Counted from the first letter of the stretch, positions 23,740 to 35,828 are shown. The stretch: DNA of 64,000 bases from Ornithodoros turicata (GCF_037126465.1 NW_026999357.1:248001-312000); one strand, 5' to 3'. The notes: generated by a model not told the origin, from the letters alone. Numbers and translations: made by a program.

Positions 23740-26700
23740 CCTTCAGTGACTTCCATCCTTCATTGCTAAGACATGTTTATTTAAACGACGTCAGAGAGCG
23801 AACATTCCCTCTAAGTAGTGATCGAGTGCCCCCACGCTACAGATCTCAAATTTGTCCTAATATCTTGAACAGGAGGTTCATTAATGAATGTTAATTAGCC
23901 ATCTAGCAGTTACTGTCTTGCAAAGAATGTCCGCCCACTCCGGCCCAACTGCAGTTAATGCTGAATACCCTCTATATTGTTTGAATACCACGGAACCAAC
24001 TAGAGACTGTAAGACCAACACGAGAATGTTAACTTACAAATGTCATCTGTACGCTTTCTTCACTTTCAGACCACTGCGATGGTGGAACAAAAGTACATTC
24101 GCTCGCGTAATCATAGCTGTTAGTCCGAGTGGTTCGGTATAGCACAGCGTCCGGCAGCATAATGCTGGAATGGCAACAAGAAATGACATTCACCGTCTTC
24201 AAATAGGCTCCATTGATATTGGAAAGGTACGCGTCTCGCTTGCCAGGATGGTTTTATAACCACATTGCAAGGGATCACGGAAAATCAAAATTCGCTCTTA
24301 ATTGCTATTGCCTATTGTTTCGCCGCGGTAAAATTGGCTAATTTAATTGGCTATTCTGTTTGGCAAAGTAGTTAAAGGGGATGTTGTGTGGATGGTCAAC
24401 ACTGGCGGCTGGTCATTATGTTGTGACGCCTCTCACCTGGCATCACACACGCGTCGTGTACACGGATCATTAATCAGTAATCATTAAGCAGTTTTAGCAC
24501 ACCGGTAGCACAACAAGGTGATCGTACCAATTGGAGCCAATCGCAGTTGTGTGTGACACAGAATCTTGTCAACTGGCTTGTTTCGGTTGACGCGGTTCGA
24601 CGCAAGTCACGTTATCAACGGTTTCCCGAAGCTCTCTAGTGTTTCCTACGGGAAATGAAGGAACAAAGAAAAGAGTGGGGTTACCTCATAGCGTATCTTA
24701 AAACTGTCACCTGTCGTTCATCGCGATTTTCGTTTGCTGCTCCAATGCCAAGGAAAAAAAAGCTGTTTTCTGTCTCGTGAAGGCTCCTGTACTCGTCTCG
24801 TAACTCCATCAATATCTGCGTTTGAGAACCCAGGGTACTAGGTATATTAGGTAGGTATGCGGCATGCTCCACTAGTCATTGAATTATCGGTAGTTTCAGC
24901 TTTTGGGGTTATAGGACACAGTGGCGTCGCTAGGGTACGCGTCACCCAACTCAATGCCCCAATAGGAGATATGCGAAATAGCGCCATCTGTCGAGCGCGC
25001 CGCTCCCGACCGCCATGGCTAAGGCAGATCTCTCACGAGCTGCAGCGCGGCTTGAGGGGATTCCGCTAAAGAGGAATCCACGGCCGCAATTTTTGAAGCA
25101 CGACTTCTCGGTGGAGTACAGAACATTTCGGCGGAATGTACGAATGACAAACTGTTCAGAATTCTAGTCTCAGCAGCAGAAATAGTCCTGCAGTTTTGCG
25201 GTCGATTCCATTTTCAGCGGGATCTCACACGGCATTTATCATCGACGTTCGGCATTTGCATTTACTTTGTTTTCTGCAATACTTCACTTTTTAGTTTTAG
25301 CTGATATTGTGATGGTAACATTAAATGAGATACTGGTCTTATAAAAGGGAGTATCTTGATGTAGGAGCTTTTCATACCATATGCCGCACTGTGACGAGCA
25401 ATCTCTTCCTTAATGTTTTGAGATTCTGTGAACCACGCCACGGTTGTAGTGCTGCTGCAATTGGTAGTTGTGATATATAATTAGACGATATAGTACTAGG
25501 TTTCAGATTTAGATGTTGGAAGGTATCTGGTTCTATCATTGCTGCTTGCTCTCCTTAAGCCACGACTTGACCCGTTTGTCGAGCATGCGACTTCATGACC
25601 AACATTTATTTGTTATTTAATAAATAAATATTTGATCAACATAAATGCCATGATTCTGAACCTGTAATAAGAGTGGTTTTATCCTACGTAGTTCAACTAC
25701 AAGAAGTGATCTTCCTTAACACACATACAAACACAAATAAGATTTAAAAGGAAATATTCATAGATGATGTCCTATTCTCGCGTTCTGGCCTATTTAGTGG
25801 CTCGACTAATTTCTTTTCTTACTTTCCCTCGTGCACGAGAAACTGGTAGAAAGTGGACACACAGTAGAGAACACATGTAGAGACCGCAAATTATTGTGCA
25901 CATGCTTATTTGGAGTTAGGATGTACGTCAAGAGAGCGCACTAGGTACATATGCAAAACAATATTCCAATATATCACATTTGACAATTCACCTGCGGGTT
26001 ATGATATAATTCACCATAAGTTCAGTGATTTTACAAAAAGAGTCAAATCAGGATCACTCATATCACATTATGGGTCTGCCTCTCAGGTTCTGCATCGGTG
26101 GTGCATAAACGAGCGGCAAATGTCTGATTCTAAAGTGACTGCATACTCGTATTAATTCTGAATGATCGAGAATGTTAAGCTTTACTCGTTAAGCTTTAGT
26201 CTGGTCCGATAGTAGCCTCAACTACAGGATACTATTGCAGGTTTTTTCTTCATGTCATTTTCTTCCTAGTGCTCAGTTACAGCGATTCATGAATACGCAC
26301 CCTTTTGTCGTTTTATTCCTCTCTTCCAGTACAGCTTCGCGCAGCAGTGCGGTGACACCTTCATCATTACTAAATAACATTGTGTTTTGTTCTTCAGAGT
26401 TTCGACATACGCAGTCCTTTTCACGACAAAAAGTTGTGGCAATCAGACGATTCTTTACTAAGCAGAACGAATGCTTGCAGTGTCGTTTACACTATGCTGC
26501 AGGCTGCTGCCTTGCTGCACAACAAACTTTTACTAACGCAGTGGTACATGAGGCGCTTACACATAGGATGACAACAGAAGCCCTTTTCAGCTGCCACTAT
26601 TGAGGCAAACTTACTCAGGGGCAACGCAAACCGTGTACGCGGAACAGCGGGACCATGCTTTCCAAGCATCGCCTCGACGAAAATGGCGCGAGCGCGTTTT

Positions 26701-26798
26701 CGCTAACGGGCAAGAGAGGGCGCTTCATTTCGCATATCTCCTATTAACGGATCCCTTTCCCCACCAGGCGATTCACGATAAATAAACATATTACACCA
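23740..26798. other. no gene recognised
   Basis: Only short frames on both strands. A TGGCGTCGCTAGGG-like word at 24923 and its relative at 26955-26970 suggest ends of an unclassified repeat. No domain, RNA or clean element boundary is seen. Confidence 0.35.
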
Positions 26799-26799
26799 C

Positions 26800-26827
26800 A
26801 CTCAAAATAAATAAATAAATAAATAAT
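26800..26827 (+). repeat. AATA microsatellite
   Basis: About six tandem AATA units. Confidence 0.8.
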
Positions 26828-28425
26828 GTGCCTCGTAGAAGGCTCCTCATGTTGTTTTTGGCATCATCGTGCCGCAAAGAACGGGAGGACGCGGCAGTAT
26901 TGGTGCGGCGCGTCACCCCTTCCGTCGCTTCACGCGGTGCGGACCGCACCCTCTAGTGACGCCACTGATGGGACACACAGCATTCGCACGCTTGCGACTA
27001 TGTGGTCTAAGCAAAATATGAGTTTGAGTTCTGCACGTGCAGTGTGAACACGTTATTTCCTTGCGTACGTAAGACAATCGTGGGCGCTGCAATTAAAACT
27101 CTTTATTGATGCAGGCCGCCGCTTGACTGACGGCTGACGCCTGATTGCCTAACGGTGCTTGCTCAGATTAGCAACAACACTGGGGATATGCCTGCATGCT
27201 GTCATAAAACCGACGTAGATGTACATCAATGGTACATCGAGAGTGTGTAGAACTGGCACTGCCACCCAATTTGTGGAAACGTTATTTGTCTTGTTTCCAA
27301 AATAAAGAGCGTTCAAACACTGGACGCACAAAATAGAAATTCCGTCAGTGAACATTACACGTCCACAGGAACTTTTGAAAGAACCCACAATACTTAATAG
27401 CTTCAAATTCTCCAAGAGCTAGAGTCTTTCTAATGGCAACAGAACGATGCGAGTGTCTCCGCTCTTCACCGGACGCTGGAAATACGCTAGAACTGACGAA
27501 AATGAACATCGATTAATTGAGGGCGGTTGAAGAAAATGTCCAAGTAAAAATGGACCATTCTTGCTGATAATGAAGAAACCCAGCAGTGCTGCCAGGTCCG
27601 ATGTCAGATCGGTCATCCCATGACGCCATGACCCCATACCTCTCCAACTATAAATTAATTTTATGGCACAATCCTCTCCACACACACACGACAACGTTAT
27701 CCTGCGATAATACAGTGCAGGACTTGATTGCAATGCAATAAAGCTCCGTAGGATTTCGTAGGATTCTGAAAAAATGGTGTACTCCACTTGTTTTACTTTA
27801 CTTCACTCGACGCTTAATTTACCACTGAACCATTTTACAGAACCACTCACATGAGCGTCAATGGGCCGAGTGAACGAGCTAAGAAGACGCTGATCTCAAA
27901 TTTAATAATGAACAAATCCACCATGTTTGATGGGGCTGTTTCCATCCCAATTGAAAAAAAGAAAGAAAGAAAGATATGGAAACTATGCGGGAATGATGCT
28001 GAGCAAAAGGTGCACGAAACATAGCATTCAGGCGCTCAACTAACCTTCAATTCACGAATTCCAACGCCTTCCGGTCGTGGCTTTCGAAGTACACACACAG
28101 GAACGCGCCTAGATATCACTACAAAGCACAAAAAACTCAGTCACTGCAGTCGGAAGCATCAGAGCCACGACGAAGGACCACTTTCGAACGCAGCAACGCG
28201 GACCGCATCCGACGCCAGCGTGAGTGTGGAAGACTTGGCCAAGGGGATGAAACTCATGACTTCATTTGGGGTCTAAAGTGAGGCGTTGCGAGCTTTTTCC
28301 GTCGTCAAACGTCACGAAACATCTTTTTTTTTACGTCGAAGCGCTAGTTCTCAACGCTCACCAGCCCATTGGCTCTCATGTAGCGCATGGTGGGATAGTA
28401 GACTATAACCCAGGGATAAGTTGAG
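26828..28425. other. no gene recognised
   Basis: Minus-strand frames at 27149-27415 and 27419-27787 are open but have no recognisable domain or splice support, and I do not call them genes. Confidence 0.35.
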
Positions 28426-28429
28426 ATTT

Positions 28430-28625
28430 TAGGGGTAGGTCTAAAGTAGATAGAAGTAGGTAGAAGTAGTCTACTAGACCTCTATGGGGTTAGATGTTCA
28501 GTGAATGTCTGCATGTAGATGTCTATTAGACCTCTACGGGGTTATACATTTAGTAGACATCTCAATTTGGAAGTCTACTGGGCCTCTACAGTTTTAGATG
28601 TTATTTAAACATGTACTAAAAATGG
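28430..28625 (+). repeat. tandem repeat, ~60-70 bp units
   Basis: Three diverged units share GTCTAC.AGACCTCTA.GGGGTTA...AGATGT. The words recur as TCTACTAGACCTCTATGGGG, TCTATTAGACCTCTACGGGG and TCTACTGGGCCTCTACAG. Confidence 0.6.
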
Positions 28626-28699
28626 TCGACGAGACACCGCCGAGACCTTACAGGCTAAAAATCTTCCTTCGCGTCGTGTAACAGCTCATATGAGTTGTA

Positions 28700-30330
28700 G
28701 ACCAGACTTAACGACTCTCAATTTCATGATTTTTTTTTTCTCCTGTGCAAGGGGGGATATGTCTAGTTACCCGTAAAAAATGCGGAAAGGTTGACAGGTT
28801 TGTGAGAGCTAGGAGGACCTGCTCCTCGGCATTCGTTAGCTGAGGCTGCAGGCAGGGCCGGTGAGAGCGTGGGGCAGCCGAGGATGGCTCCCAGTGGCAA
28901 GGGCCACATCAGGGGCCCGCAGTATCCAAGAGCTGTCGTAATCATACAAAGAAGAAATACTGCACTGTGTTATCACAACGGTATCATGAGGTGGGGACCC
29001 GGGCATGACCCATCCCCGGGGCCCCTAATTTCGCTCACCGGCCGTGACTGCTGGCAGTACACACTGACGTACGTGGTCACTGGAACACTGGAGTATAGTC
29101 ACAGTCAAAGAGAAACAGTCAACGTTGAAACGCATTAAAAGCCTAGAAACCCTGCCTCGGTCTGTTAGGAATAGTTGCAGGGAGTCTGTCGCAAAGCATT
29201 GGGATGGTGGATTAATTGTTCCAGAGCCCTAGGAGACCTTTCCTGACACCTTCGTATGTGGGCACCATTTCTTATTTGGAATTAACGTTGAAATTATTCT
29301 GCTATGTCGGGCTATTCCTGTCCGCTAGCTACTGCGCTGATCCACTGGTGATTGAATTAGCAGACAAGCTCGACTTGAGCCGTGTATGAGCTCAATTTTT
29401 TGCAACCCTCTCTCCGGTACCGCGCTTGGGATATCAGATAGACCAGTTCCATCATGGAGGTCGGAAATGCTATTCATAGGCCCGGATTCACCACCGTTGG
29501 TTAACTTTGAACCGAGATCAAGCGTTGCGAAAATTTGAAGTTAACATTCAATTATTGTTGCAAACGTAAGTCGACGACGCGAAGAATGATTCAGTAACCC
29601 CCCTTTAGTGAAGCACAGTTAAGTGTTAAAATCAAGTTAAGGGACGATTGATCTCGGTTCAAATGTTAATTGGTGTTGGTGAAACCGGACCATAATGTAG
29701 CAGAAGAAATATTACCTCTTTTAAAGGAAGCAAGCGGTTCAGGTAACAACTATTTTATTTAAAGATGGTGAATGGGGAGTTTCATCGCAAGGATCGATGT
29801 TCTACACCATTGCTGGTGGCGATGTGGGGAATACATCGCCGGGAAAACATTCCCTTCACAATAAGCATCGAGGTCCCGTTGTGGTTCAGGTAGCATGCAT
29901 ACGCAAAAAAGCATGTTTTCACACAAAGCGAGGTATCTACGATAGAAGGGGTGACGAAACAGACCATTTGGAGGAAAACGCAATATAATTAGCTTGTCAG
30001 CCATTCTTGTGCTCTCCCGTTTTTCGAATATAAACGGTGAGCGCAAAGCGCGCATGAGGACCCGAAGGAAACTGCAACGCCCATGTCACAGCGTCGCACG
30101 TTCAGGTCACGTCTTTGCAATTACGCAGAAGTTCAAAAGAAATGGAGCTGCAGGCGCCCACCAGGGAGACCACATAGCTCAAGAAACCATCTAGTTATTT
30201 GAAGGAGGAGGATGTAGAAGAAAGAAGACAAAACACACAGACACTGCGCGTTACTGAAGCACATCCACAGCTTTCGATGCAGTAGTAGCATCTGAAAATG
30301 GCCACAAGACCATACCTCAAGATACAGGTG
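28700..30330. other. no gene recognised; one MITE inside
   Basis: Short frames only. A GGCCGGTGAGAGCG / CGCTCACCGGCC inverted pair brackets 28856-29042. The MITE at 29479-29691 is listed separately. Confidence 0.35.
29479..29691. mobile_element. short inverted-repeat MITE (213 bp)
   Basis: Ends GGCCCGGATTCACCACCG and GGTGTTGGTGAAACCGGACC are inverted copies, and the inner arms continue (TTTGAACCGAGATCAA / TTGATCTCGGTTCAAA-like). There is no coding sequence. Short flanking similarity (CATA/ATAA) leaves the target duplication unresolved. Confidence 0.6.
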
Positions 30331-30339
30331 AAATTACAA

Positions 30340-33026
30340 CAACAACAACTTTATTTTCGGTCTTGGAGAGTGGGGAGTTTCATCGCAACAGGCGATACTC
30401 TACCCCAGTGCTTGGTGGAATGGGGGGAATAAAATAACGAGCCCCTTTACAATAACGATCGGAGTCCGATGGAGTCCAGAAATGTCAGAAGAGCTTTGAG
30501 CGCAGAGCGTTGCTGGGCTGGATTGGGCCAGGGACCAAGCAATTTCGGTAGGGAGAGAGGGCGAGAGTCCAGCTGACGAAGAGACTCGGAGAGTGTGGTT
30601 CGGGAAGGTTCGTAGTGAGGGCAATGAAGAAGAATGTGCTCCAGATCCTCAAGAGCACCACAGTGGCAGCAGGTGGGAGAATCAATTTGTCTCAAGCGGT
30701 AACGCCACTGAGCTGTAAAGGCCACATCGAGGCGCATGCGGTGGATTAATGCAGCATCCTGACGAGATGTGTTTCGTGGCATGCGGAAAGCGAGCGTGGG
30801 ATCAACTCTGTTCAACATAGAGGGGGGAAGAATGTCGGTTGTCCGTTGGCGGGAAGCCAGGGGTGTCACTAGACGTCGCAGAATTGAACGGCGGTCTCCT
30901 CTGAGCAGAACAATACGGGTCCGGTTCCGAGACGAGAGTGCTGCTTCTGCGGCGCTGTCGGCCTGCTCGTTCCCCACGACACCACAATGGGCTGGAACCC
31001 ACTGGAGAACTAGCCTGTGGCCTGCGGCGTAGATAGTGTGGTAAGCCATTAACACGTCTGTGACTAGGGGTGCGGATGGGCCTCGTATGCCGGAAGTTTC
31101 AATTGCTTGAAGTGCAGATTTGGAGTCTGTAAAGACTGCCCATTCCCGGGGTGGAAAATCAGCGATGTGTTGTAGAAAGAAAAGGATGGCATAGAGTTCC
31201 GCAGCTGTGGAGGAGGTTGGATGTGAAAGGCGTCTTCCGTGCACGACGCCTTCGGATGGAATGACGAAGGCTGAGGCGGACTTGTTGTTTCGGGATGCGC
31301 CATCAGTATATGCTGCCGTAAACGTAGAAAACTTCTCGTCTACCAGAGCATGAAAATGGGCTCGGAGGACGTGAGGGGGGACCTGATCTCTTCTTTGCAG
31401 AAGGTTTGGGAGGCGTACAAAAGTGGGCGGTACCGGTAGAGACCAGGGGGCTTCCGGCGGTATAGTGTCCTTAGTTATGAAGCCAGTGAGAGTCTGGCGT
31501 GTCCTCTGCGCTACTCGATAGAAGTCGCTTCCAGGGCGGTATCGAATTTTCCTGAGTAGCGGGTGGCGGGGAATGTGAGCACGCAAACGGAGGTAGTGCC
31601 GAGCCGTTTCCCGTTCACGGAGAACTTCAATCGGGAGCTCACCAGCTTCAGCCAGTACTTGTCGTGTTTCAGCCATTCTTGGAACTCCGAGGTATCGACG
31701 AAGGCTTCGAGCAAACAGGGACCGAAGCGTATTTAATGAAGTTGTTGATATCCTGTGCAGAATAGGAAGGCTGTAAAGCACAGTTGCCCTCACCAATGCC
31801 GCGTGAACCGCGAGCAGGGAACGCTGATCACAGCCCCATCCTGGGCCAGAAAGATATTGGATTGCGGGGAGCCATCGCTGCACTTTAGTTTCAAGGTGTT
31901 TAATGTGCCGAGCCCAGCGCAAGTCCGAGTCAATTACCACGCCAAGGAAGCGGTGAAAGCGTACTGGTTCTAGCTTCTTTAAACCAAGCCAAAGTGGGAA
32001 ATTGGCCATAGCTTTACGCGTGAAAGGGAGCTCGACACACTTTTCGGGTGAAAGGTCCATCCCGAGGTGCGTCAGGTACGTATGGATATTGTTTAAAGCG
32101 AGCTGCAGGCGGCGCTGGAGAGCCGGGCGTGATTTTCCTACTGTCCAAAGGGCGACGTCATCTGCATACACGGAGAACGACACTTTGCGAGGAATTACTG
32201 ATTGTAGGCCGGCCATCACCACGTTAAAGAGTGTCGGGCTGAGAATGCTTCCTTGGGGGACTCCTTGGGGAACAGGATGCTGAGGGCTTTGGCCTTGGGA
32301 CGTACGGACAGCGACAGTTCGGTCCGTAAGGAAGTCTTGGAGCCAGATGAAGAGCCGACCGGATACTCCAAACGAGCGCAAGGCATGCAGCACACAAATG
32401 TGCGAGACGGTATCATAGGCGCGCTTGATGTCGAGGAAGACCGATCGGACGATCCGTCGATGGGCTCGAGCATGTTGAACTGTAGAGACTAGGTCGAGAA
32501 CTGGATCCATGGAGCTTCGGTGGCGACGAAATCCAGCCATTTCGTGAGGGAACGCACGTCGTTTTTCGAGCCACCAGTCGAGGCGATGCAAAACCATTCT
32601 CTCCATCAGTTTCCCCACACAGCTTGTCAGGCTCACCGGGTGAAAGGAGGATAGGGCATTTGGGGGCTTGCCTGGTTTCAGGATGGGAACAACCAAGGCC
32701 TCCTTCCATGTATGTGGTAAAGATCCTTGTTGCAAAGACGTATTATAGACATGAAGGAGAGCTTGGAGTGACCGCCCGTCAAGGTTTCGTAGGGCGGCAT
32801 AGGTGATTTTATCGGGCCCAGGGGACGAGCTGGCGTTCACAAGCTTCAACGCTGCCTTTAGCTCGATTAGTGTGAAGTCGCGGTTCATAACTTCCGGGGG
32901 ACGGGGCCAGTCGTGGTGAAGTTCAGCCGTCAAACTGTGGACAAAACTGCGGTGTAGGGGCGTGGTCGAGGGAGCCGCCGGAGTCGTTAGTACCACACAG
33001 AAGTCCGTCGCAAGCGTGTTCTCGTC
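30340..33026 (-). mobile_element. 5'-truncated I-type LINE with 17-bp target duplication
   Basis: The insertion is bounded by a perfect 17-bp duplication, TACAGGTGAAATTACAA, at 30323-30339 and 33027-33043. On the minus strand it starts inside the reverse-transcriptase ORF and ends with an AATAAAG signal and a GTTGTTGTTGT simple-repeat tail. The perfect duplication and a single unbroken frame indicate a young insertion. It lacks the upstream endonuclease and gag-like ORF, as expected from incomplete reverse transcription. Confidence 0.85.
30447..33026 (-). CDS. LINE ORF2 (truncated): reverse transcriptase and RNase H
   Basis: One unbroken frame of about 850 codons that starts upstream of the truncation point. 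Reverse-transcriptase blocks run in order: SSSPGPDKITYAAL, HPVSLTSCVGKLMERMV, SVFLDIKRAYDTVSH, VPQGVPQGSILSPTLFNVVM, and the catalytic VYADDVALW. A connecting region follows, then an RNase H domain (AAYTDGASRNN, AELYAIL, VFTDSKSALQAIE, QWVPAHCGVVGNEQADS) with its four acidic positions present. A C-terminal CCHC knuckle (CCHCG...HILLHC) follows. RT plus RNase H with this order fits the I clade. No ATG is needed because it is a 5' truncation. Copies of the family also occur at 21.8-22.6 kb. Confidence 0.9.
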   Translation of the reverse strand, partial: DENTLATDFCVVLTTPAAPSTTPLHRSFVHSLTAELHHDWPRPPEVMNRDFTLIELKAALKLVNASSSPGPDKITYAALRNLDGRSLQALLHVYNTSLQQGSLPHTWKEALVVPILKPGKPPNALSSFHPVSLTSCVGKLMERMVLHRLDWWLEKRRAFPHEMAGFRRHRSSMDPVLDLVSTVQHARAHRRIVRSVFLDIKRAYDTVSHICVLHALRSFGVSGRLFIWLQDFLTDRTVAVRTSQGQSPQHPVPQGVPQGSILSPTLFNVVMAGLQSVIPRKVSFSVYADDVALWTVGKSRPALQRRLQLALNNIHTYLTHLGMDLSPEKCVELPFTRKAMANFPLWLGLKKLEPVRFHRFLGVVIDSDLRWARHIKHLETKVQRWLPAIQYLSGPGWGCDQRSLLAVHAALVRATVLYSLPILHRISTTSLNTLRSLFARSLRRYLGVPRMAETRQVLAEAGELPIEVLRERETARHYLRLRAHIPRHPLLRKIRYRPGSDFYRVAQRTRQTLTGFITKDTIPPEAPWSLPVPPTFVRLPNLLQRRDQVPPHVLRAHFHALVDEKFSTFTAAYTDGASRNNKSASAFVIPSEGVVHGRRLSHPTSSTAAELYAILFFLQHIADFPPREWAVFTDSKSALQAIETSGIRGPSAPLVTDVLMAYHTIYAAGHRLVLQWVPAHCGVVGNEQADSAAEAALSSRNRTRIVLLRGDRRSILRRLVTPLASRQRTTDILPPSMLNRVDPTLAFRMPRNTSRQDAALIHRMRLDVAFTAQWRYRLRQIDSPTCCHCGALEDLEHILLHCPHYEPSRTTLSESLRQLDSRPLSLPKLLGPWPNPAQQRSALKALLTFLDSIGLRSLL

Positions 33027-33189
33027 TACAGGTGAAATTACAAACGTCTATGATGCCTTTCAAATTCCGCCCACAACCAGCAAACTTTCCGAGCGAGCTT
33101 CCGAACTTCGACAGAACATTCGCTCGTTCCGTGTCAGGTGGCTATGAGCGGCGTACAGACGTGGACAGATGTAGAGAGGACAGCAGGAA

Positions 33190-33395
33190 GGAGTGGGGGA
33201 CACAAGGGTTAGTATGCGTCCTGGGCCGACTTCAGGGGAAACTGTGCCGACAGTCGTCTGAAAAGTCTTCGGAAAACCCAGGGAAAACCTCAGACAGCAC
33301 AGCCGGTGGCAGGATTCGAACCCGTGTCACCTCCCAGTCTCGGCATGGAAAGCGATCATTCTAACCGCTATGCCACAGGAGCTGCTACTTCGACA
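33190..33395 (-). repeat. tRNA-derived SINE
   Basis: On the minus strand the head (about 33392-33300) has tRNA-like promoter boxes: an A-box-like GCATAGCGGTTAGAATG and a perfect B-box GGTTCGAATCC (complement of 33312-33322). A unique body containing GGTTTTCCCTGGGTTTTCCG follows. tRNA-derived SINEs of this design are known in ixodid ticks. No A-tail or duplication was resolved. Confidence 0.6.
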
Positions 33396-33399
33396 GAAC

Positions 33400-33750
33400 A
33401 TTAGAAAAAGAAGACACAGGACACCAATGATTCCTCGCCGACTGCGTGTCGTGCCATCGGTGCCTCTCCTCTCTGTTCCTCTCTTCCGACCGGCGCCACG
33501 ATTAGTGATGTGTCGTTCGTGAATGAACCGTTCAGACTTCACGACTCAGTTGCTTGGATTGAATGAACTCATGCACGAACGACCAAAGTATTCGTTCGCA
33601 GTTCACTTCGAATCGGAGTTCGAAGCATCGCTGGTTCCAGAGTTTTCCTTTTTCGCATTACGCCGTCCGGAGAAAAGGGGAAGTAGAGATGTGCGCCGAT
33701 GCCGTTTTTGTCGACGGCGCCGTTGGGTCCATTTTGGGCCGGCGGCGGAG
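33400..33750. other. no gene recognised
   Basis: The region 33505-33640 contains clustered GAATGAAC/GTTCATTC/GAACGA words, a low-grade repeat similar to 51780-52290. No gene is seen. Confidence 0.35.
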
Positions 33751-33759
33751 GCGTGAATC

Positions 33760-34545
33760 GGGATAGTAGACAGAGGGATAGTAGAAAAGTGACAGTTCCT
33801 AAAATTGGTAGAGGGAAAGTATGGTCCCAGCCGAAGCAGGACGCGATAAGCTATGTCTGCGTTATCTCTTCCTACCATGCCGCTGTGGGCCGTTGTGGGC
33901 TGGGTTTCCAACCTCCACCCGACAAACGTCATAGTGGCGTTGGTTGACAGACCGAAACCGAAACAGATCGAAAGGGGAGAGCTGGGTTCCACGAATGGGC
34001 ACTTGTTCGCTGCCTCCTATTGAAAGAAAAGCAGGACCGAAGGTCGCGTCCCTCTCAGAGACCACCGTAATCCTCTCAAGACCGTGGCTTTCGGCTGCGA
34101 CCATGTTCGCCACTAGCTTTGAACGCACTTCAACTCTACCAAATTCGTGGCGCTGTCGAACACTATGACGTCATTTGTTTACAAACAGGCACAGGTCTAT
34201 TATCTCGCTGCAAAATCCACTGCGCGCTATCCTCTGCTAGCCCCGTAGAGCATGATTTTCGGCTATTTTTCCCGATGCGATAGCTCCCCAATATTCCTGT
34301 CAATTATCATTAATCTGAGTAAATTCGGCACGCTCTTCACATTGGTGGGGCAAAAAAGTGACCTTTACTTGGCAAATTTCCGAGTTCAGTTCGCAAAAAT
34401 TTACATAATTAAACTTAGGTTACATGACATGCACATCAGGAGGCGGCAAAAATTTAGTCAACACAAATGTCGTTGACCAAATGATTCTATGTGGCGTTGT
34501 TTTTTTTATTAAAATTCGATTACATATTTTCTGGGACACCTTATA
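33760..34545. mobile_element. partial copy of the 15.6-kb fold-back transposon
   Basis: The loop sequence (ACAGTTCCTAAAATTGG, GGGCTGGGTTTCCAACCTCC) and the complete right arm, from GCATGATTTTCGGCTATTTT to CTGGGACACC near 34540, match the element at 15649-16520. The left arm is missing, and about 250 bp of extra sequence lies between the loop and the right arm. It is a rearranged relic. Confidence 0.7.
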
Positions 34546-34549
34546 TATT

Positions 34550-35357
34550 GAAAGAACACAACAAATTGGTGCAACTTAGACTTATTGAAGGTATAATTGC
34601 GGGTAGTAAGAAATTGCGAACAGTAAATGCAAAACGTACACAAAACGGATTACGCAGAGCTGATGCTCGAGATCACCTAGGAGGGTACACAAAATACAGG
34701 GGCCCCATTCAGTCGCACTACATAATTCTGCATAACTTTGTCATGCAAAAAAGAAAAAAAGAAACACCGTGGCCAACACATACATTGCTGGCCTCCCTCC
34801 CCCAACAGGAAAGTCATCAAGTCGTATTAAAACTCCCATCGCGAACCATATGCTCCAGATCCAAGAGTGTAGACAAGCAACAAACACGCGCCTGCCTCGC
34901 TGTAGGGTAGTTTCATTTATAATCGACCAAAGGGCACCGGTGACATTTTTATTTTCTTCAGGAAAAAATAAATGTTATTCCTTATTCGGAAAGAAGCAAA
35001 ACAATCTTAGTCACAGGTCTGTGCGATACTTCGTTCTCGGTCGGCGAGTAAATGAGCGCGATTTGGGCAGTGCCAGCTTTTCCAAATTTGACGCGCTGGA
35101 TCCTCCGAACAGCTGCTTTCTTGTGCAAGCAATTTTTCTTACTGGCAGAATGGGTGGTGAAGATTTGTTTAAGACAATTAAATTTGGTGGGAAAGCCCGA
35201 AAAATTTTTGAAGAAAAATCGCGAAAACGCCTCCGAAGGCGTCGGTAGCGCAACTTTGACAATTTCTTGCGCGGTCGCACGATTTCTGAATATGATGAAA
35301 CTGAATTGACATGAAAGTGCATTTTTTTACTCTTTCATTTAGTATATACTGAGTTAT
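34550..35357. other. no gene recognised; repeat shared with the other Polinton flank
   Basis: GTAAATGCAAAACGTACACA (34624-34643) and the GTAGTTTCATTTATAATCGACC block (34907-34928) both recur at 50890-51030, one of them inverted. An unclassified repeat therefore lies on both sides of the Polinton. Confidence 0.45.
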
Positions 35358-35363
35358 CATACC
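35358..35363. other. Polinton target-site duplication, left (CATACC)
   Basis: CATACC immediately precedes AGTAGTAAGTACTGG. The same six bases follow the right end at 50680-50685. A 6-bp duplication is the norm for Polinton/Maverick integrases. Confidence 0.9.
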
Positions 35364-35376
35364 AGTAGTAAGTACT

Positions 35377-35544
35377 GGACTCTCACAGTGCACAACGCTC
35401 AACTGTCCTGAACACGATTTAATTAGCAATTAGAGCTAATTGGGACCCCCACATTAATCAGCACCCTCCAGGGAGCCACCACACTAATTGGGGAACGTCT
35501 AACTCGTGTCCAGACCAGCTGAGCGTTGTGCACTACGAGAGTCC
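35377..35544. other. terminal stem-loop, left TIR
   Basis: The arm 35377-35417 (GGACTCTCACAGTGCACAAC...) is complementary to 35504-35544 (...GTTGTGCACTACGAGAGTCC). The 86-bp loop contains TTAATTAGCAATTAGAGC, CTAATTGGGACCCC and CACTAATTGGGG. The same fold is present at the right end (50498-50538 with 50625-50665). Confidence 0.8.
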
Positions 35545-35828
35545 ATAAGAAATAAAAAAATAGGCAGAAAATAAAATAAAAAGATAGAAATAGAGTGGAG
35601 AGAAACAATTTATTCGAAAATAAACGATGCCGCGGCGAAGAAGCCGCTCCGCAACACCCGAGTGACCAGCGCCCGCCATGTTGGTAGTTGGCACCCATCA
35701 GTTGCAGAGATCGATGACAGGTGGCCACTTAGTTGCAAGGCATCACACCAGATGACGCCACCATCATAGCTCTAGACGGGAAAGACAGAGAACAAGATAC
35801 TAGCGGCAGGTAAAAATGGCAGCAGTGC

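Noticed and set aside
26235..26603. A 122-codon plus-strand frame as a gene
   Set aside because: No recognised domain, no splice or poly(A) support, and a chance-like composition.
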